NCBI RefSeq assembly: GCF_963675165.1
Contig: NC_087384.1
Span: 4,705,182-4,769,181 of the forward strand
Source of the DNA: Halichondria panicea
Lineage: Eukaryota > Porifera > Demospongiae > Suberitida > Halichondriidae
Reading direction: 5' to 3'
DNA: 64,000 nt
Shown: positions 1 to 13,600 of the stretch, in pieces
Layout of the letters: each line of letters opens with the position of its first letter
Position numbering within the stretch: position 1 is the first letter of the stretch
Program-made: the position numbers and the translations under genes
The notes under the pieces: generated by a model
What the model was told of the DNA's origin: nothing
What the model saw: the letters and a program-made list of their open reading frames with translations, nothing else
Database searches by the model: none

Positions 1-720
1 CGTTTTTGTGTATATCTTCTAAACTAAATGTGATTGGATCAATTTGAGTGCAGGTACTGAAAGTTCAACTATTGGCGCTTCCAGTGGACCACCACCTGTT
101 ACATCATATGACATCATCATTCCAAAATGGCTGCTAGAATATGTGTACAATGGAAAATATGTTAGGCATGGAACTATCTTATATGTTTGAGTTAAGATCT
201 GAAATTTGTTGTGCAAGTACTTCATTACCTTGCACATCTTTGAGCTCCAGCGGAAGTGCAGGCTGTTAGTAGGTTCTGAGATACACAGAATTTTGTAAAT
301 TTTTAGTAGCAAATGTGTTAGGCATTGATTTTTTGAGTTTATGCTAGTTAAGGTCTGATTTTTGAGGAGCATGTACTACAATAGTATACTTTTCATTTGT
401 ACTAACTTACAGGAGCTAGACCAGTCTCTTCTTTGCTAGAGTGGCCCTTTTTGCCAAAAATGGTGATTTTAGCTGATTTTCACAGTTTCTGTTGCGAAGT
501 AGTGTAAGTTGCCACGCCCCTGTGACACATTATGACTGATCAACTGGGTGTAGTTACCAGGTTAGATCACATGAGCTTGGATGTAGCAAATAAAGACAAG
601 ATGATTTGTGATGTCACAAATCAATGAATATCATTGCTTACGTCAGCAAAACGGGCAAAGAGCAGCAAAATGGAGCAAAATCACCATTTTTGACAAGAAG
701 GGCCGCTCTAGCAAAGAAGA
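1..720. repeat. Partial copy of a foldback (long inverted repeat) element
   Basis: The sequence matches, in the same order, the left arm and spacer of the complete foldback element at 13.76-15.02 kb. It shares the stretch reading 'ctattggcgcttcca', the 'cacgcccctgtgacaca' block, the 'gatttgtgatgtcacaaatc' palindrome and the 'gggccgctctagcaaag' block. The left end lies outside the window. The right arm is missing: homology stops near 720, so this copy is truncated. The short open frames inside it are not genes. Confidence 0.8.
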
Positions 721-2608
721 TAGCTATAATATAGCTATAATTATGATTAGTTTAGCACTCTAATCAGACAGTCTTAGATGGAGAGAAGCTGGTGAGGTAT
801 ACAAGGGTGTATATATAATATTATAGCCGGAACAGCAGATAACATTTACGAGGGCGGTGACGTGTAGGGGTGTAGAGAGGAGGGGTATTCTTTTGTCTTC
901 TTTTCTTCAGCGTACTCAGTAAGTTTCGGCTTGCGAGGTATTGCTATACAAAATATAGATGAAACAGCAGTAGTAGATAAATATCTCGGGCCTACAGGCC
1001 CTTCACCACAATCTACTACCGGGCCAATAACAATTGTGAGGTAAAAATAGGTGACTACACATTCATGCACACAAAAGCTATACATCCACCTGATCCAAAA
1101 CTAATGCTCTTGGGGTGATCACCAATCATAAGGGAATGTATGCCTACAATTTAAATTTCTGTAACGCTTAGCGTATTCCCAAAAAAGGAATCTTTAGTGG
1201 TGCTCTTTAATTCAACTTTTTTTTAGCACTAAATTCTACCAGCTGATGTATGACTAATTTTCTTTGGCTTGGGGTGATACCACATGATTTACCAACAAGC
1301 ATACTGAAGTATACGACCTAAACATTAATCATTTCAGAGAAAAAGTGTACAATACAAGATTAAACTTACCTAAATTCAATGAAGAAGATAGTTGCAACGG
1401 TAAATAGAGCTTGAATAATGGTTATTCACTATCTATATAAAGCACAGTTGCACTGGATACTGGAGAACTTGACAGAATACTAGTGACAACTCATAAAATC
1501 CTAGATTTGCAATAATCTCAGTTACCCGCAAAGTTCCTGGGGAATAGATTAGCCATCATTAAGCGAGGCGCAGATGTTTAATCGAGGTCATACGTGAGGT
1601 ACATTGAAATCTACTTCCGTTTCCAATCCCTCTCTCCTACATCTATGATCTGATGATGTCCTATAAAATGCATAATTTTTTGAGTTGTGACAATTAAATC
1701 ATACAGGTTCTGCTTGTGAATTAGCAGGACAGGGTGGCAAGCCACTTGCAGTTGCAGTGCTGCTCTGTGAACTATAGGCTCAACTCAAAGAGTGACATGA
1801 TGATGATTGATGGCGATAGCTGCTGAACAGTCTGCGGGACCTTGGTATGCTCAGCCCACATAGCTTTGCGCATGTGCACTGATTTGAATATTTGGAGGTG
1901 GAGCTAGCTAGTTGGAGGTGGAGTTTTGAGTTGATCGAGCTCTAGTTCTCTCATATCATCAGCTAGTAGATGGGGGTGGCCCGCCTCCAAAAAAGGAGAC
2001 GGGTTGCAGCCCTATTTTATCTAGCATTCGTTCTGCTGCAGAAAATCATCTGCAGAAAATCATGCAGCACCAATCAGATTGCAGACTGCTTACGTAATGC
2101 ATTTTAGCACCAATCAGATTGTATAGCCCTTACGTAATGCATTTATTGGCTTCCCAGCTCCTCCCTCTATGCAGCAAGCTGAGCTTTGTGGTTAAAGGCC
2201 GGCTAATATTAATGATATTCATAGTCAGTACCCGTCCCCTAATTTTAGGGGCGGGTACGCCCATCTAATCAGCTAGCTAGTTAGTACTTGTGGAGCAGAG
2301 TCTGAGGCCAGAGGGGGGTGCTGGAGCACCCTCTGCACACATCTGGCTACGCCACTGGATGGACTTGCCATAGCCGGTCGGTACGGTACCCACATAAACA
2401 CCAGACACTTCAACGCCTCCAGCTGCTTGTCTTTCAAGACTAGACCTGGTTTTCCAACACAGGATAACGCGTACGCGAGAGCAGAAGAGAAGGTAGCACC
2501 ATTACAACTTGGACTAGATTTCTTTATTCAATGACATCATTATAAATGAAACGGATATCAATGTTTTACAACTAAATGCGGAATAAGAATACTGATAAAT
2601 ATACTACA
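721..2608. other. Intergenic region without a recognisable gene
   Basis: No convincing exon is seen. Positions 846-1030 on the minus strand have an open frame with a lysine-rich end (peptide IPRKPKLTEYAEEKK) that could be a terminal exon of a gene outside the window, but I found no supporting partner exon. Around 2066-2147 a ~40 bp unit containing 'agcaccaatcagattg' and 'ttacgtaatgcattt' occurs twice in tandem. A short hairpin lies at about 2228-2262 (arms 'gtacccgtcccc' and 'ggggcgggtac'). Confidence 0.5.
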
Positions 2609-3266
2609 CAGTGGCGTAGGAAGCACGGGTGCTCAGGGTGCTGGAGCACCCCCTTATCTCAAGCTACCTTACCTACTTGCTCCATGAAGCAGCTAGCTAG
2701 AAGTCCAGCTAGTAGCTAGCTAGCTAGCTATATATTAGTTACTAAGCTAGCTATACTAGCATAGTTACGTACACAGTACAAAGGTCAGCTAGATGAACCA
2801 CATTGCATCGTAGATATCTCGAGCAAGCGCATTGCGAATCTGCAACAAGCAAGTCTCCTCTCATTTTTGACATCAATGGTAGCCATGAACTAGTTGGGCG
2901 GAGCCCGTTGGGAACGGGTGCCGGGCTCCGCCCAGCTAGCCATGAACAGCTACTAAAGAGAGGGTAGCTAGACTATAGATCAAGTGTAATTGGATCCTAA
3001 AATAGACATGCTGTAGTTAAAACATTCACTGCGAAGATTGAAACGTTCCTCCGAAGTACAATGACACATGCAATGCAATCTTTATTCATACCCACTTAAT
3101 AGATTTAAAGTATATAGCATAAAAATTTTGATACTGATAATTTTATACCAAATTTGCTCAGAATTAATCTCCGGGAATGTAGAGTGCTAAAATTTTCCTG
3201 GGGCAAGCCCCCGAACCCCCAGATTTGTAAAGCACCCCCTTACAAAAACATCTTCCTACTCCTCTG
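2609..3266. mobile_element. Non-autonomous TIR transposon, CAGTGGCGTAGG family, copy 1
   Basis: The element starts CAGTGGCGTAGGAAG and ends CTTCCTACTCCTCTG, which are imperfect terminal inverted repeats. It is flanked by the 5-bp direct repeat CTACA (2604-2608 and 3267-3271), a target-site duplication. No transposase frame is present. It carries internal 'gggtgctggagcaccccc' type palindromes and a GC-rich hairpin at about 2896-2934. Another member with perfect ends lies at 46806-47122. Confidence 0.85.
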
Positions 3267-3558
3267 CTACAATTTACGATTACCAAGATTCTTGGTAATT
3301 CTGGCGCATGCATAAACAGTATTTACCAGGCCGCCTTTCCCTGCAGCCTGGAACCGAGGCTAGCATTAGACTCAATAAGTTTCCCGGGAAACTAGTTTCC
3401 GGGTTAGAGACGAAACACGGATTACTACTACGTATACTTTATTGTAGAAGCATCACGTGAACCGCTTTCGTTGCCAATATCCCTTTCTCTTCTATTACTG
3501 TACTAACTTTTCTGTCTATGATCACACTGTACTAACTCACCTCTCTGCATGGCGGCAT

Positions 3559-3597
3559 AGGAGCTTCACCGCAGCCTCCTCCTCGCCATGGCACAGA
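3559..3597 (+). pseudogene. Stray fragment resembling HEATR6 exon 8
   Basis: About 35 bp beginning 'ggagcttcaccgcagcc' is nearly identical (roughly three substitutions by eye) to the start of HEATR6 exon 8 at 20270-20305, which encodes ELHRSLLLAMA. Similarity fades on both sides but seems to continue weakly downstream. The fragment lies about 1 kb upstream of the HEATR6 start codon and cannot be an exon of the present gene in this position. It is best read as a duplicated exon scrap carried into intergenic DNA. Confidence 0.55.
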
Positions 3598-3616
3598 AAC
3601 ACAGTACTACTATACA

Positions 3617-3810
3617 CTTCGTTGCATATCTGATGAAGTAAAGGTGGTTTAATCTTTGAATAATGCAAAGTTTAACTTTACACTCTATTGGCGCTGGGAC
3701 CACTATACCTGTTACGTTATATGCACCATCATTGCAAAATGGCTCTCGGAAGATGTGCACCTACAAAAATCTGCTAGGCAGAACTACGATAGCCTATTTC
3801 TTTGAGTTTA
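3617..3810. repeat. Diverged fragment of the foldback element
   Basis: The order of short matching blocks follows the arm of the 13.76 kb foldback element: 'gcatatct..gaagtaaa', 'ctattggcgct', 'acctgttac', 'aaaatggct', 'gaagatgtgcac' and 'tttgagtttaa'. Identity is clearly lower than between the other copies, so this is an older insertion. It directly follows the stray HEATR6 exon fragment. Confidence 0.55.
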
Positions 3811-4637
3811 AGATAATTATGTGTATATGTGTAAGGGTGGTCAATAATATAATCAATGTTGGTATACAGTAATTATAGCTACCTTGAGAGCCTGTAATTT
3901 GTTCTGATTTTCCAACCTTATTGATGCATGTTTATAGGTACACATTCTGTGATGGTCGAAATCTAGACTATAGAATAACGATTATCACCCCAATTTACTT
4001 GCTATAGGAATTTAATTGCTAGCTAAGAGTGCATGAAGTTTGTATTTGCAGCTGCAATAATCTTATTCCCCTACAGGCAACAACAACACCTGTCATAGTA
4101 ACCTTCTTCTCCTCCTAGAAGATGCATAACACCCGTCGTGCAAGGTACCAACCCCACTGTACTGAGTCACTGTTCCCGCACTGTTTCGTTGCTGATTCAA
4201 GGGAGGGCTATCACATGCTATGCTACTAGTGGTTTATCAGTCTATGTGTCACGCCTGACATCCTGGACTGGACGCTCTAACATTTTAAAGACAGACACTT
4301 TTCTATACATATATACCAAGTTTTATTAGTGTTTGTGTGTAGGCGTCTATGTATACATTAATTTTGTACATAATTATGGGGTGCGTTTTTTGCTTCACTG
4401 CATGTAAAATGATTAACTCCTTGAGGGTCATGCATGTTTGTGTGCATGCGCTGTTTACGAATCCTGGTAAATGTCAGTGAATTCCCTAATTATATAACAT
4501 GATAAAGTGTCTACAGTGACACACATTAATTGTGGGGGCGGTTGAGAGTTCATTAGGAATGGGTAAGGAGCTATATTCAGGAAAGTGACATTGGTGTAGA
4601 GAGGAGTACCACACCTACCTACATGTACGTATCCAGC
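3811..4637. promoter_or_regulatory. Presumed HEATR6 upstream and promoter region
   Basis: This is the interval between the diverged foldback fragment and the HEATR6 start codon. I see no exon and no well-formed TATA box or repeat with clear ends. An upstream in-frame ATG (4623) lies five codons before the preferred ATG at 4638. The promoter assignment rests on position only. Confidence 0.3.
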
Positions 4638-7600
4638 ATGGCTGCAAGAAATGCAGACACATGGAGGAGGAAAGCCAGTGAGCTGGGCAAGCTGCTGAAG
4701 GATGGAGGAGAGGAAGAGAAGAGAATGTCAGAAGCTCTGGGCTACCTCAGCTCCCTCATGTATCCATTGGAAGGCCTCACCACAGAGGTGAATTCGATCA
4801 CTGATTGATTGTCAATTTGCATGTATCATAGATTAACGAAAGAAAGGGATAGGCAACGCCCCACGTAATGCTAGGTAAATGCAGTGTGTGACGTCACACC
4901 CTCTGATTGGAGGCGAGTTGCGCTCAAGAAAGTACACAATGATCCCTATATCTGTTTATTTTTCTCGTAGGGGCCCTAAAAGAGAAATTCAAAGCAATCA
5001 GGCATCATACACACATACACCCAGCACTACTGATAGCTACAGCTGCTATATTAGTGCTGATCTTTCTTTTATTCAGCTTGATTTGTGTGAAAAAACACCA
5101 AATTGTCAGTTTGTGTACCTCTATATCCAATATGAAATAATTTTATAACATGTACGTTTCACAGAATTAAAGTGTGTTTATAACTAGCTGCATGGAACAA
5201 AGCATATTTGCATGCTAGCTCTCAATGCAGTGAAGTAGTGGCAGCACCATGAAACGTTTGTCCGAAGTCCAGAAAGTTTGTGTATCTCTCCTGCTTTGAA
5301 TGTACATGGTAATCTAGTTTGAAGTGCTCTAAGACACAGTTTAGGTATTAGAAAGTAACACAAGTATCTTTATCTGTATTGTGTGATCGAAGAGATGGCA
5401 TTTGAAGGACTTGGGAACAGACCTGTTATGGTTTGTAGAGAGTACTGACACCCCCTTTGGAGCTCACTTCCTCATCACTTTGCATAAGCAGCTCTAAAGC
5501 CTATGTCTAAGTGTATCTGGTGTCTCCTCAAGAGCACAGCTTGCTAAACTATAAAATCTTTACTGACATTTTGAGTGCACACACCCCTTTTTGCTCATTA
5601 CACGCCCCTTTTTAGCAACTCGCCTCATCCAACGGAACTGCTGGGCGTTGCCTATCCCTTTCTTTCGTTTATCTATGTATGTATCAACATCTTGCACTCA
5701 TGTACCGTATTAGTACAGCACCGCTCTATTAATAATTATTAGCAACCTCGAAGTTTTGAGCACCATCTAGAATTAATTTTTGTGTGTGCTTTAATTAATA
5801 GCTACAATATTGTAGCTATGAGATGAACCTTTAATATCATGGCCGGCCACAGGCTGGGAAATGCACTCTCTGGAACATTTCCTGTAGATATATATTGTCT
5901 AATACTATCCTTATAGTGGAGGGCAACCAGTCAAAAGCATGTTTACAGAGCGAGACTCTTTATACTTAGCAAATTCTGGGTCGTTGCTAATTAATACCAC
6001 ACCCATTTTTAGGAAGTGTCCCAAAGCCCAAAGTAATTGAAGCACCAAATTTCAATTCTTTTTCGTTCTAAATGAGCACTAAATTCAAAGGAATGATTAT
6101 TAGCTTGACGTTTTACCTGTGAGTATTCATTCTCACAATAAAATATCTTCCCCTATAGTTATTACTAGGCTATGACCAGTGTTAGGTTTAGCTCAGTAAT
6201 TAAAGGTAAACGGAGTATTCATATATTTATGAATTGCTCTTCACAGGTGATAGAGGTTCTGTTGAGGCAGTTTGCAGAGGGAAGGTGTGCCGAACTGAGC
6301 AGTGAGTGCACTGTCATGCTGGGACGACTCGTATCAAACCTCATCACCTATCAGAAGGTAAAACAGGATGCAAATAATTTTTGTTCAAAGAAAAGTTGAA
6401 GCTGCTTATTTTCCTGCTTTTATTGAATTTTGGTTTTTTTCCTCCCTTAAATTGGTCAAACGCCATAGCCAAAGTTCGTTAGTGGGGAGCTTTTTTGAAG
6501 TCCATGTTTTTGTCTAGATTCCAACCTAGGTTCGATTAATTATCAACAACACCATTACAACTGGATCATGTTACGTGTTACTATAACATTTTGCGGCTTA
6601 TATATAGGCATTGAAAAAGCGAAAGCAGCACTAGAGGAGAGGGTATTCACATAGAGGCTTAAGATCAGTTCATAATTATACGTCACTGTTTGGTTTGTTA
6701 TTCCTACCTTCTCTACATGCCTCAAATCATGCCACAAGAAAATTATTTTTTTGTCCATTCCTTGCTGCCTAGAATCGAAGCTACTGTAGCTCCCTTCCTA
6801 CTGCAATCCACACGTTTAATAAAACCAATATCTCTCTCCCTTCTCAGGCGTCCCTATCGTCTTCGACCCAAGAGGGTCTTCTTTCTGTGTTCCTGTCACG
6901 ACTCACCTCAGTGAGACCCCCCACAGAGCTGCTCTACGCCTGTGCTGCACTCGCTCAGGCCGGTACCACCCACTGTCAATCACAGGTCTGTAATAATTAT
7001 ACTAACTAACTGTGATTTAGAAACTCTAGTGACTTGAACTCTGATGAATTCAATCCTTCCAACATACATTTAATTGGTCCGCCAATATTATTTTATGTTA
7101 TTTTATGTTTTGTGTTGTTGAGTATTCCTACCATGTAGGAGATTTCTTAACACTACTCTCATGATTTCCTACTTTACACTTTTTGTTTTGTTTTGTTTTA
7201 CAGGATATTAAAACGCTCCTTGAATCGTCAGGGACTGTGGTTAACATGGCAACAACGGGTTCCGTCGATGTGCAGAGGGCAGCCCTGAACTACATTAGCA
7301 CCTTGTGTCAGGACAAGGATTTCAAGGGTGTCTCTACTCCCCAACTGTTGGAGCTCCTCCTCTCAGCGTTTCTCTCCCCTACAAAAGAGACTGACACACT
7401 GCTGCAGATAAAGGTATGCATGCTTGTACCTCAGTGTTGATTTTGATTGGCTAGACATTTTTAGTCCGTTCTGAAAGTATAACCAATGCTGGCGAAGGAT
7501 CCCAAAACAGTACCTACATGTAGCTAAGAATATGCACTTTGATTAAATTGTTAATCTTAAATTGGCAAAACATCATGTGTGTTGTGTGTTTGCAATCTGT

Positions 7601-10600
7601 GAGATACGCCATCCTCTTACAAATGTACTTCGTCTGACGTACTGTTACAGTAACAGTAGTCATAACGACACCCCCCCTCTCCTCCAGTTGGTTTTCTCCC
7701 AGCTCAAGTGTCTCCAGGCGCTCCTCTCTCGCTCCCCCGTCCTCCAGTCCTCTCCCCACCTCACTAACCTCCTAGCCGTCCTCAGGGCAGCCATGACACT
7801 CGGTCTCCCCGGACAACCACACACTCTTCAGGCGGCCCTCCCGTTGGCGCTACCTGTCATTCAATCCCCTAAGATTGTCACGCCACCACCACCCTCCCCA
7901 AAACAGAGGCCACAAATAATCGCTGGACCTCAGCCGAGGAGGAGGCAAAAACGAGCCAAAGATCAGAAACATACAAGTAAAATTGGACGTAGTCATGAGT
8001 CTAGTGATAGAGAAGCCTCGTTGGGTGATCACGTGAAACTCCACCCTTCTGTTAGTTTTGGTGGCCGTGGCTGTTCGTGGTCCAGTTCCGAGAGTGACGT
8101 ATCGGACAGTGAGCCAGCTCCTAGTCAGATCAAGGTAGTGCACGGCAAGATTCGACACCTGGCCTTCTCGTGTCTCACTGCTGTCTTCAAGGTGAGTATT
8201 GTATACATTTCTGTTTCGGTCTCGTCAAATCTCTCAATAGCATTGAAATTTCTCAATCCTGGACTTGTATTACGTACACGAACTCAAATGTGGCCTATAC
8301 AAAACTTAAATTTTGTGCCCACTTCTCATTGCATGTGTATAGAGTTTGGACACTCACACTAAGTTCTCGTTTGGGCTGACGTTCCTCCCTGATGGACCAC
8401 GCCCCCCAAACTCACCCCCCTCTCTAATGACTTGCGTCCTCAAAGACCCACTGCCTAAGGTGAGATATCTACTGCCTTGCCAAATGTATGCCTAACAGTA
8501 TCTCACTAGACGGTTATTGAAATGGGAGGCGATTAACTATAACTTGTATGTGAAAATGTTGGCTTGTGTCTATACAGCATTTTTTCAATAGCTCTTAAAA
8601 CCTGTTTCGTAGTTTGTGCAATAAAAATTGTCAATCTGGAATCTCCGTACCTTCAGTATTACACTGTATAGTTTTGTAGCAAAATACGTTGTTTGTGTAT
8701 TTATTTTCATAACGAATGCTCTCCACACCCGTTTAGTGTCGAGGTGGAGCTCTGTCAGTTTTGTTCACATTGCTGGAGGGATCAAAGGTCTACCTCGCTC
8801 CAGCAGATGACAGGTGTGTGCAGCTCTCCCTGTATATGATTAGCCCATGCATGCATGTATGTAGCCACTGTTGTAATGGCGATGCTTTTTCTTCTAGTGT
8901 TAAAGCCAGTAGGCTTTAACTATACATGTACATGTAGGATTGGCACCATTTTTGTACCTTAATATTTACCATTTTGCAGTAGTAATAATAGTTATGAGTG
9001 CTATTACATGTAATCCCTTATTGCACAAATAATCTACTAATCATTATGCCTTGGTGTGCATGTCAGGCCTCCATACAGAATCAAATTCAGGGGGGGGCTA
9101 AAGTCACATTTCAGAAAAATTGGGGGCAAGCAGGGTATCTACAGGATTTTAAAGGCAATAAAGGTACGCGGAGTCTGTCGCCGGCTAGGGGAACCCAGGG
9201 GCAGCATGGCCACTTGGAAAATTTTTGTTAATTAGGTGGTCTTAAGTGAATTCTGGTGGGTTTTGGGGTTGCCTTTGCATATATACACTCAGTCATACAA
9301 CTAGTACCATATAGCGGGTAAGTTTCGTGGGGTAAAAAATTCATTCAACTCGAGAAAAGGTGGTTTTCGTGAGTAAAAATTTCGTTTAGTCTCGTGGCTG
9401 CACGGCATTCCTACGTTCAGATAAGCCACACCTACGATAAAATTTCGTGGAGGTCTTCCTGCCCACGAAAATAATGAATATTTTACCCCACGAAAATTAC
9501 CCGCTATACGGTACCTGAATGCAAAATTTAGGGGGGATTTGAGCCTATCCTCCCGGCCTGTATGACACCCTGGGCCAAGCCAGATATACGTGTGCCTGAC
9601 ATCTAGGGTTTTATGAATCACAGTATTGTAGAATGAAAGTTTTGCACCGATAACACAATTTTGTATAAAAATTAAAAATTCATCGGCAACAGTTTGAGCT
9701 ATGAGTCAGCTTATAATTATAGATGTGTCTATTCCCGTGGGTACTGCAATGTTAGTGCAGTAATCGGTCATGTTCACATAATGACCGGATTTTGTCAGTT
9801 GTCCGACTGTAATTTCGAGCCCTGCACATACACACCAGAATGTGTACAGATAACGAAGCCCTTCTACATCGTATCAGTGACCCAAGCGAATACGCACCGA
9901 TTAAAATTCCATGGAGTTGTTAGCAGCATTAGCACATGGATATATATATATAGAGACTACTGTATAGCGGGTAATTTCGGGGGATAAAATATTCGTGGTT
10001 CAGCAATATTGAGACATTTTATGGGTAATATTTTTGTGGTTGGAGCTTGCACTGCAGGTAAAGGTAAGCAAGGTCGCTTCATTCGTGGGTAAAATATTCG
10101 TGGTCAGACCTTCAACCATAAAAACCACGAATATTTTGCCCCACGAAAATTACCCTCTATATACGGTAATTTACACTGAGGTATCAACAGCGTCTATGGT
10201 GATATTCTAGCGTTATTCAGAAGCAACTGCAGAATTATCAAGGGAGTATAGTTGACTTGACAATGATGTAATTGCTATGAATAGCACCTTTGTCGTAGGT
10301 TATAATTATGGATTTAACAAGTGTTGCAAGCTGCGCTGTGCTAATGCCTCTCGATCGCCATGTTATGCTTTCGCTCAAAAGTATTAGTGTTATGACGGCC
10401 GGCATCTAGCTATGACGTCACAAGGTAATTACCAGCTTAGCACATTCCATCGCTGTGGTATCCTGACTTTACAGTATATTTAATATAATTATAGTTATCC
10501 TTAGTTATGTAATCTCTTACCCCTTGTTATGTAATCCAGAGAATGTTTTGGATTGTTTATTTTGTGATTCACTTTGGGTTTGAACTGGTTTTCTTCAGTC

Positions 10601-13600
10601 TCTGTATGCTCTTTTGTTATGCCTCGGTGCGCATGCGCAAGCGAGGTATACGGTAGTGTGTTTGTGTGTCTGTGTGTCTGTCTGTCTGTCTGTCTGTGTA
10701 GACTGCTACAGCTGCTCAAGGATGAATCAAGTGCAAGTAAGAGTTTCTATAGGCTTCTAGTCATGTTTACTTGGATTTTAATTCGTGGATTTGCAAAATA
10801 ATGCTTCATTGTCGAGTTATGCCTAGTTTTGCTTACTAGGAATGCCATTGCAGCCTTTTCAGAAGAGCACGTAGCCAAACTTGTTTACCGAGTGTTGCTA
10901 CTCTACTTAGTAGTTAGCTCTGCACTAAAACGCTAGCTATTGGTAGCTGCAAGAGTGAGGAAGAGAGCTGCAAGGCTCTGCTGATGGCAGCCATTAATTT
11001 TAGACTTGAACTTTTGGCATAGATCGTTTTTAACAATAATAATGATCGATCATTACCCACTCTGTGAGTTTTTGCATGCAGCAAAATTATCAAAGCTATT
11101 AGTAGCTTTATGTTATGTAGCTTTGGCATCTTCGCCGAGGCATCAGCACCTGCGGTGCTTTCATTTTGATCAGTGTTTTGGAATCGTGTGTTGATCTATA
11201 GTATAATCCTAGCTACAGCTAAAGTGTATCAGTCTATCTGTCTAGCTATAGATCACTACAATCGCTTATATGCAACAGGTCTATTTTGACAGAGAGGAGG
11301 GGTGGCGCTGTACCGTTTGCTTGGAAGGAGGGACTGGCTGCTTATAATTATTCTGTCCAGGCTGGGCAATTGCGCAAGACTTTGAGTGTGGACAGGGTCC
11401 TGGTGTGGACAAGCTATTTTTTCCTGGTTGTCTTCTTGTCAATATAGTGTTGCTATGTGGTAGTCATGCAAGCTTATATAGCTGGATGCATATAGCAGCC
11501 AACCAGATGGGACATATATCAGTTGCATAGTGCCTCGGGGTTTATGACAGTAAACCTGAACATTATTATACTATTGATTTATAAGCGTTTATGATGAGGT
11601 ATTCTGCAGTTTTATTAACGTTTTCAGCTGTGGCCGTTATTCGAAAACAATTAATACGTTGTCATTGACAGTGTGGAATTCTCAACAAGTAATTGCACAT
11701 CGTCAATGACGACGTGCAATTACTGGACCGGATGTGATACGGGATTAATTGCTGTACAAACTCCAGTTACAAATATCACATCATACGATTATCATATAAG
11801 TATAATTATAAATCATTTATATGTCTTTGTGTTCCGCTAACAGCAGTTAATGTAATCATGTGGTTGGTAACAACGGTGCATATTCGCTTGGGTCACTGAT
11901 ACGATGTGGAAGGGTTTCGTTATCTGTAGACGATCCTGTCTGGTGTGTAGCTCGTCTTCGGTGGCAGCAGCTATAATCACATCGACTAGTGAGGGAAGAT
12001 TTCATCCATGAAAGGAACATTACGATGTACAGCACTAGTATAAATGTAACAATAATATAGACAAAAAACCATGGGCTATTCCTAAATGCTTCGTGGTAAA
12101 TGTACCAAGCTGACCCCATTGCAAACAGTACTAGGAGAAAAGCATCAAAATAGTTGTAACGGTCTTTCTTGTATGGTCGTAGGCTAAGGATGATAGCAGG
12201 TGTAATAATGAAGATCATTTGGTACACAATAAAGTGGTACTTCTGTGCACCAAAGGCTATGAATATTATTCTCAGCAGTAGGTAGACGCCAGCAAACCAT
12301 CGACAGTCTCTAGTACCAGGTGTTGTGCCGTTCTTGAAATAGCCCTGTGTGATGTTTGCTAGCTCGTGAATTAGAACACATTTGATTTTGCAGGAAAAGA
12401 GACACCTCTGAAAGAAACGATTCTGGTAGAATAGCAGAAACACTGCTGGTAGGAGTACCATGGTAACAGTGATGATTGATGAGAGTATAGCAAGTGGAAT
12501 GTAGGTGCCCACGTTGAAATCAGCTGCATAGTAGAGAGTGTATGTTACATTTCCGTATTTATCATGTAAAGGTACTGGCTTTAAGAGGCTTAAAGAAATC
12601 GAGCAAAACCTGCTGTAGGATAGTAAAAAAAAGCTTGCAAATGCATTCACTACAGAGCCTTTTAGTTCCCAGCGTCTTCGAAACCTTGCTAAGCACTTGT
12701 GAAATGGCCTCCAGCAAATTACAATTATCTTGCATCCTCTGTCGTGGAGTGAAATGAACAAGTAGACAGCCAAAGTGAAAAGGATTGGATATAGAGCTGC
12801 TAGGTACTCCATTGCTATTACTGTAAGTGTGCTCATGTGCTCACTGATGCAAAACGAAGGAATTAGAAACATAAAGAAGTCCAAATTAAATAGCCCTACA
12901 AAATCAGCGGAAAACTTATAAAAGGAATAAGAGTAGGTATATCCGCTTATTTCAAATGGGTTATTTCTACACAATACAGTGTTTAGCAATTGAGCAATCA
13001 AAACAAAACTGTACAGAACTGGGGAGGCAAAACTTATCCTGAACACAATGACAATAACACAAATCAAAGTCAATGGTACTGTAAGCCTGATAAAGAAGAG
13101 TAGCCATCCTAAAGGTTGTGGCATGCATTCCTTACACTCTTTGTAGTAAGAGAAGACGGCCGGTCCCAGCCCTGGTTGGCAGTGACTACAGAGCAGTCCT
13201 GTGCGATTGAGAGGACCACACAACTCCTCATCTAGCTTTGATACATCAGAGGGTACATCCATGAATTTTGATAGTCGACTTTTTGTGTTGTATGGGCACG
13301 GACCAAAATATTCTGTATCATTGTTGTAGGTTATGCAGAAACCGTCTAATATTTTTGTCTTGTTTGTCACATTCGAGCACTGCAATATAGTATTGATCGG
13401 TTGTCCGCACTCACACTTATTTGCTTGGCGTATAAACCATGTTGGGCATACTTGACTAGACACCAGAACTACCTGTAGTACGATCACAATCACTCCAAGT
13501 ATCGTCATCTTCAAATTCTAAACTATAGAGGTCTATATACTCATCAACTATTGTTCTGAGTAGGAATATTATGAACTGAAACGTGTTTGGTCTCTTTTTA

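Noticed and set aside
846-1085. 79-codon minus-strand frame with a lysine-rich C-terminus
   Set aside because: It could be a terminal exon, but no partner exon, start context or family similarity was seen, so it is not annotated as a gene.
9301-9621. Open frame on the minus strand also found at 39229-39522 (HETKRNFYSR)
   Set aside because: Both are translations of the same palindromic MITE; the match reflects transposon copies, not a protein family.
11856-13514. Start of membrane gene copy 1 at 13514, and of copy 2 at 19501
   Set aside because: The codons there are TTG and GTG, not used as starts in animal genes. The first ATG in each frame (13508 and 19486) is immediately followed by the signal peptide.
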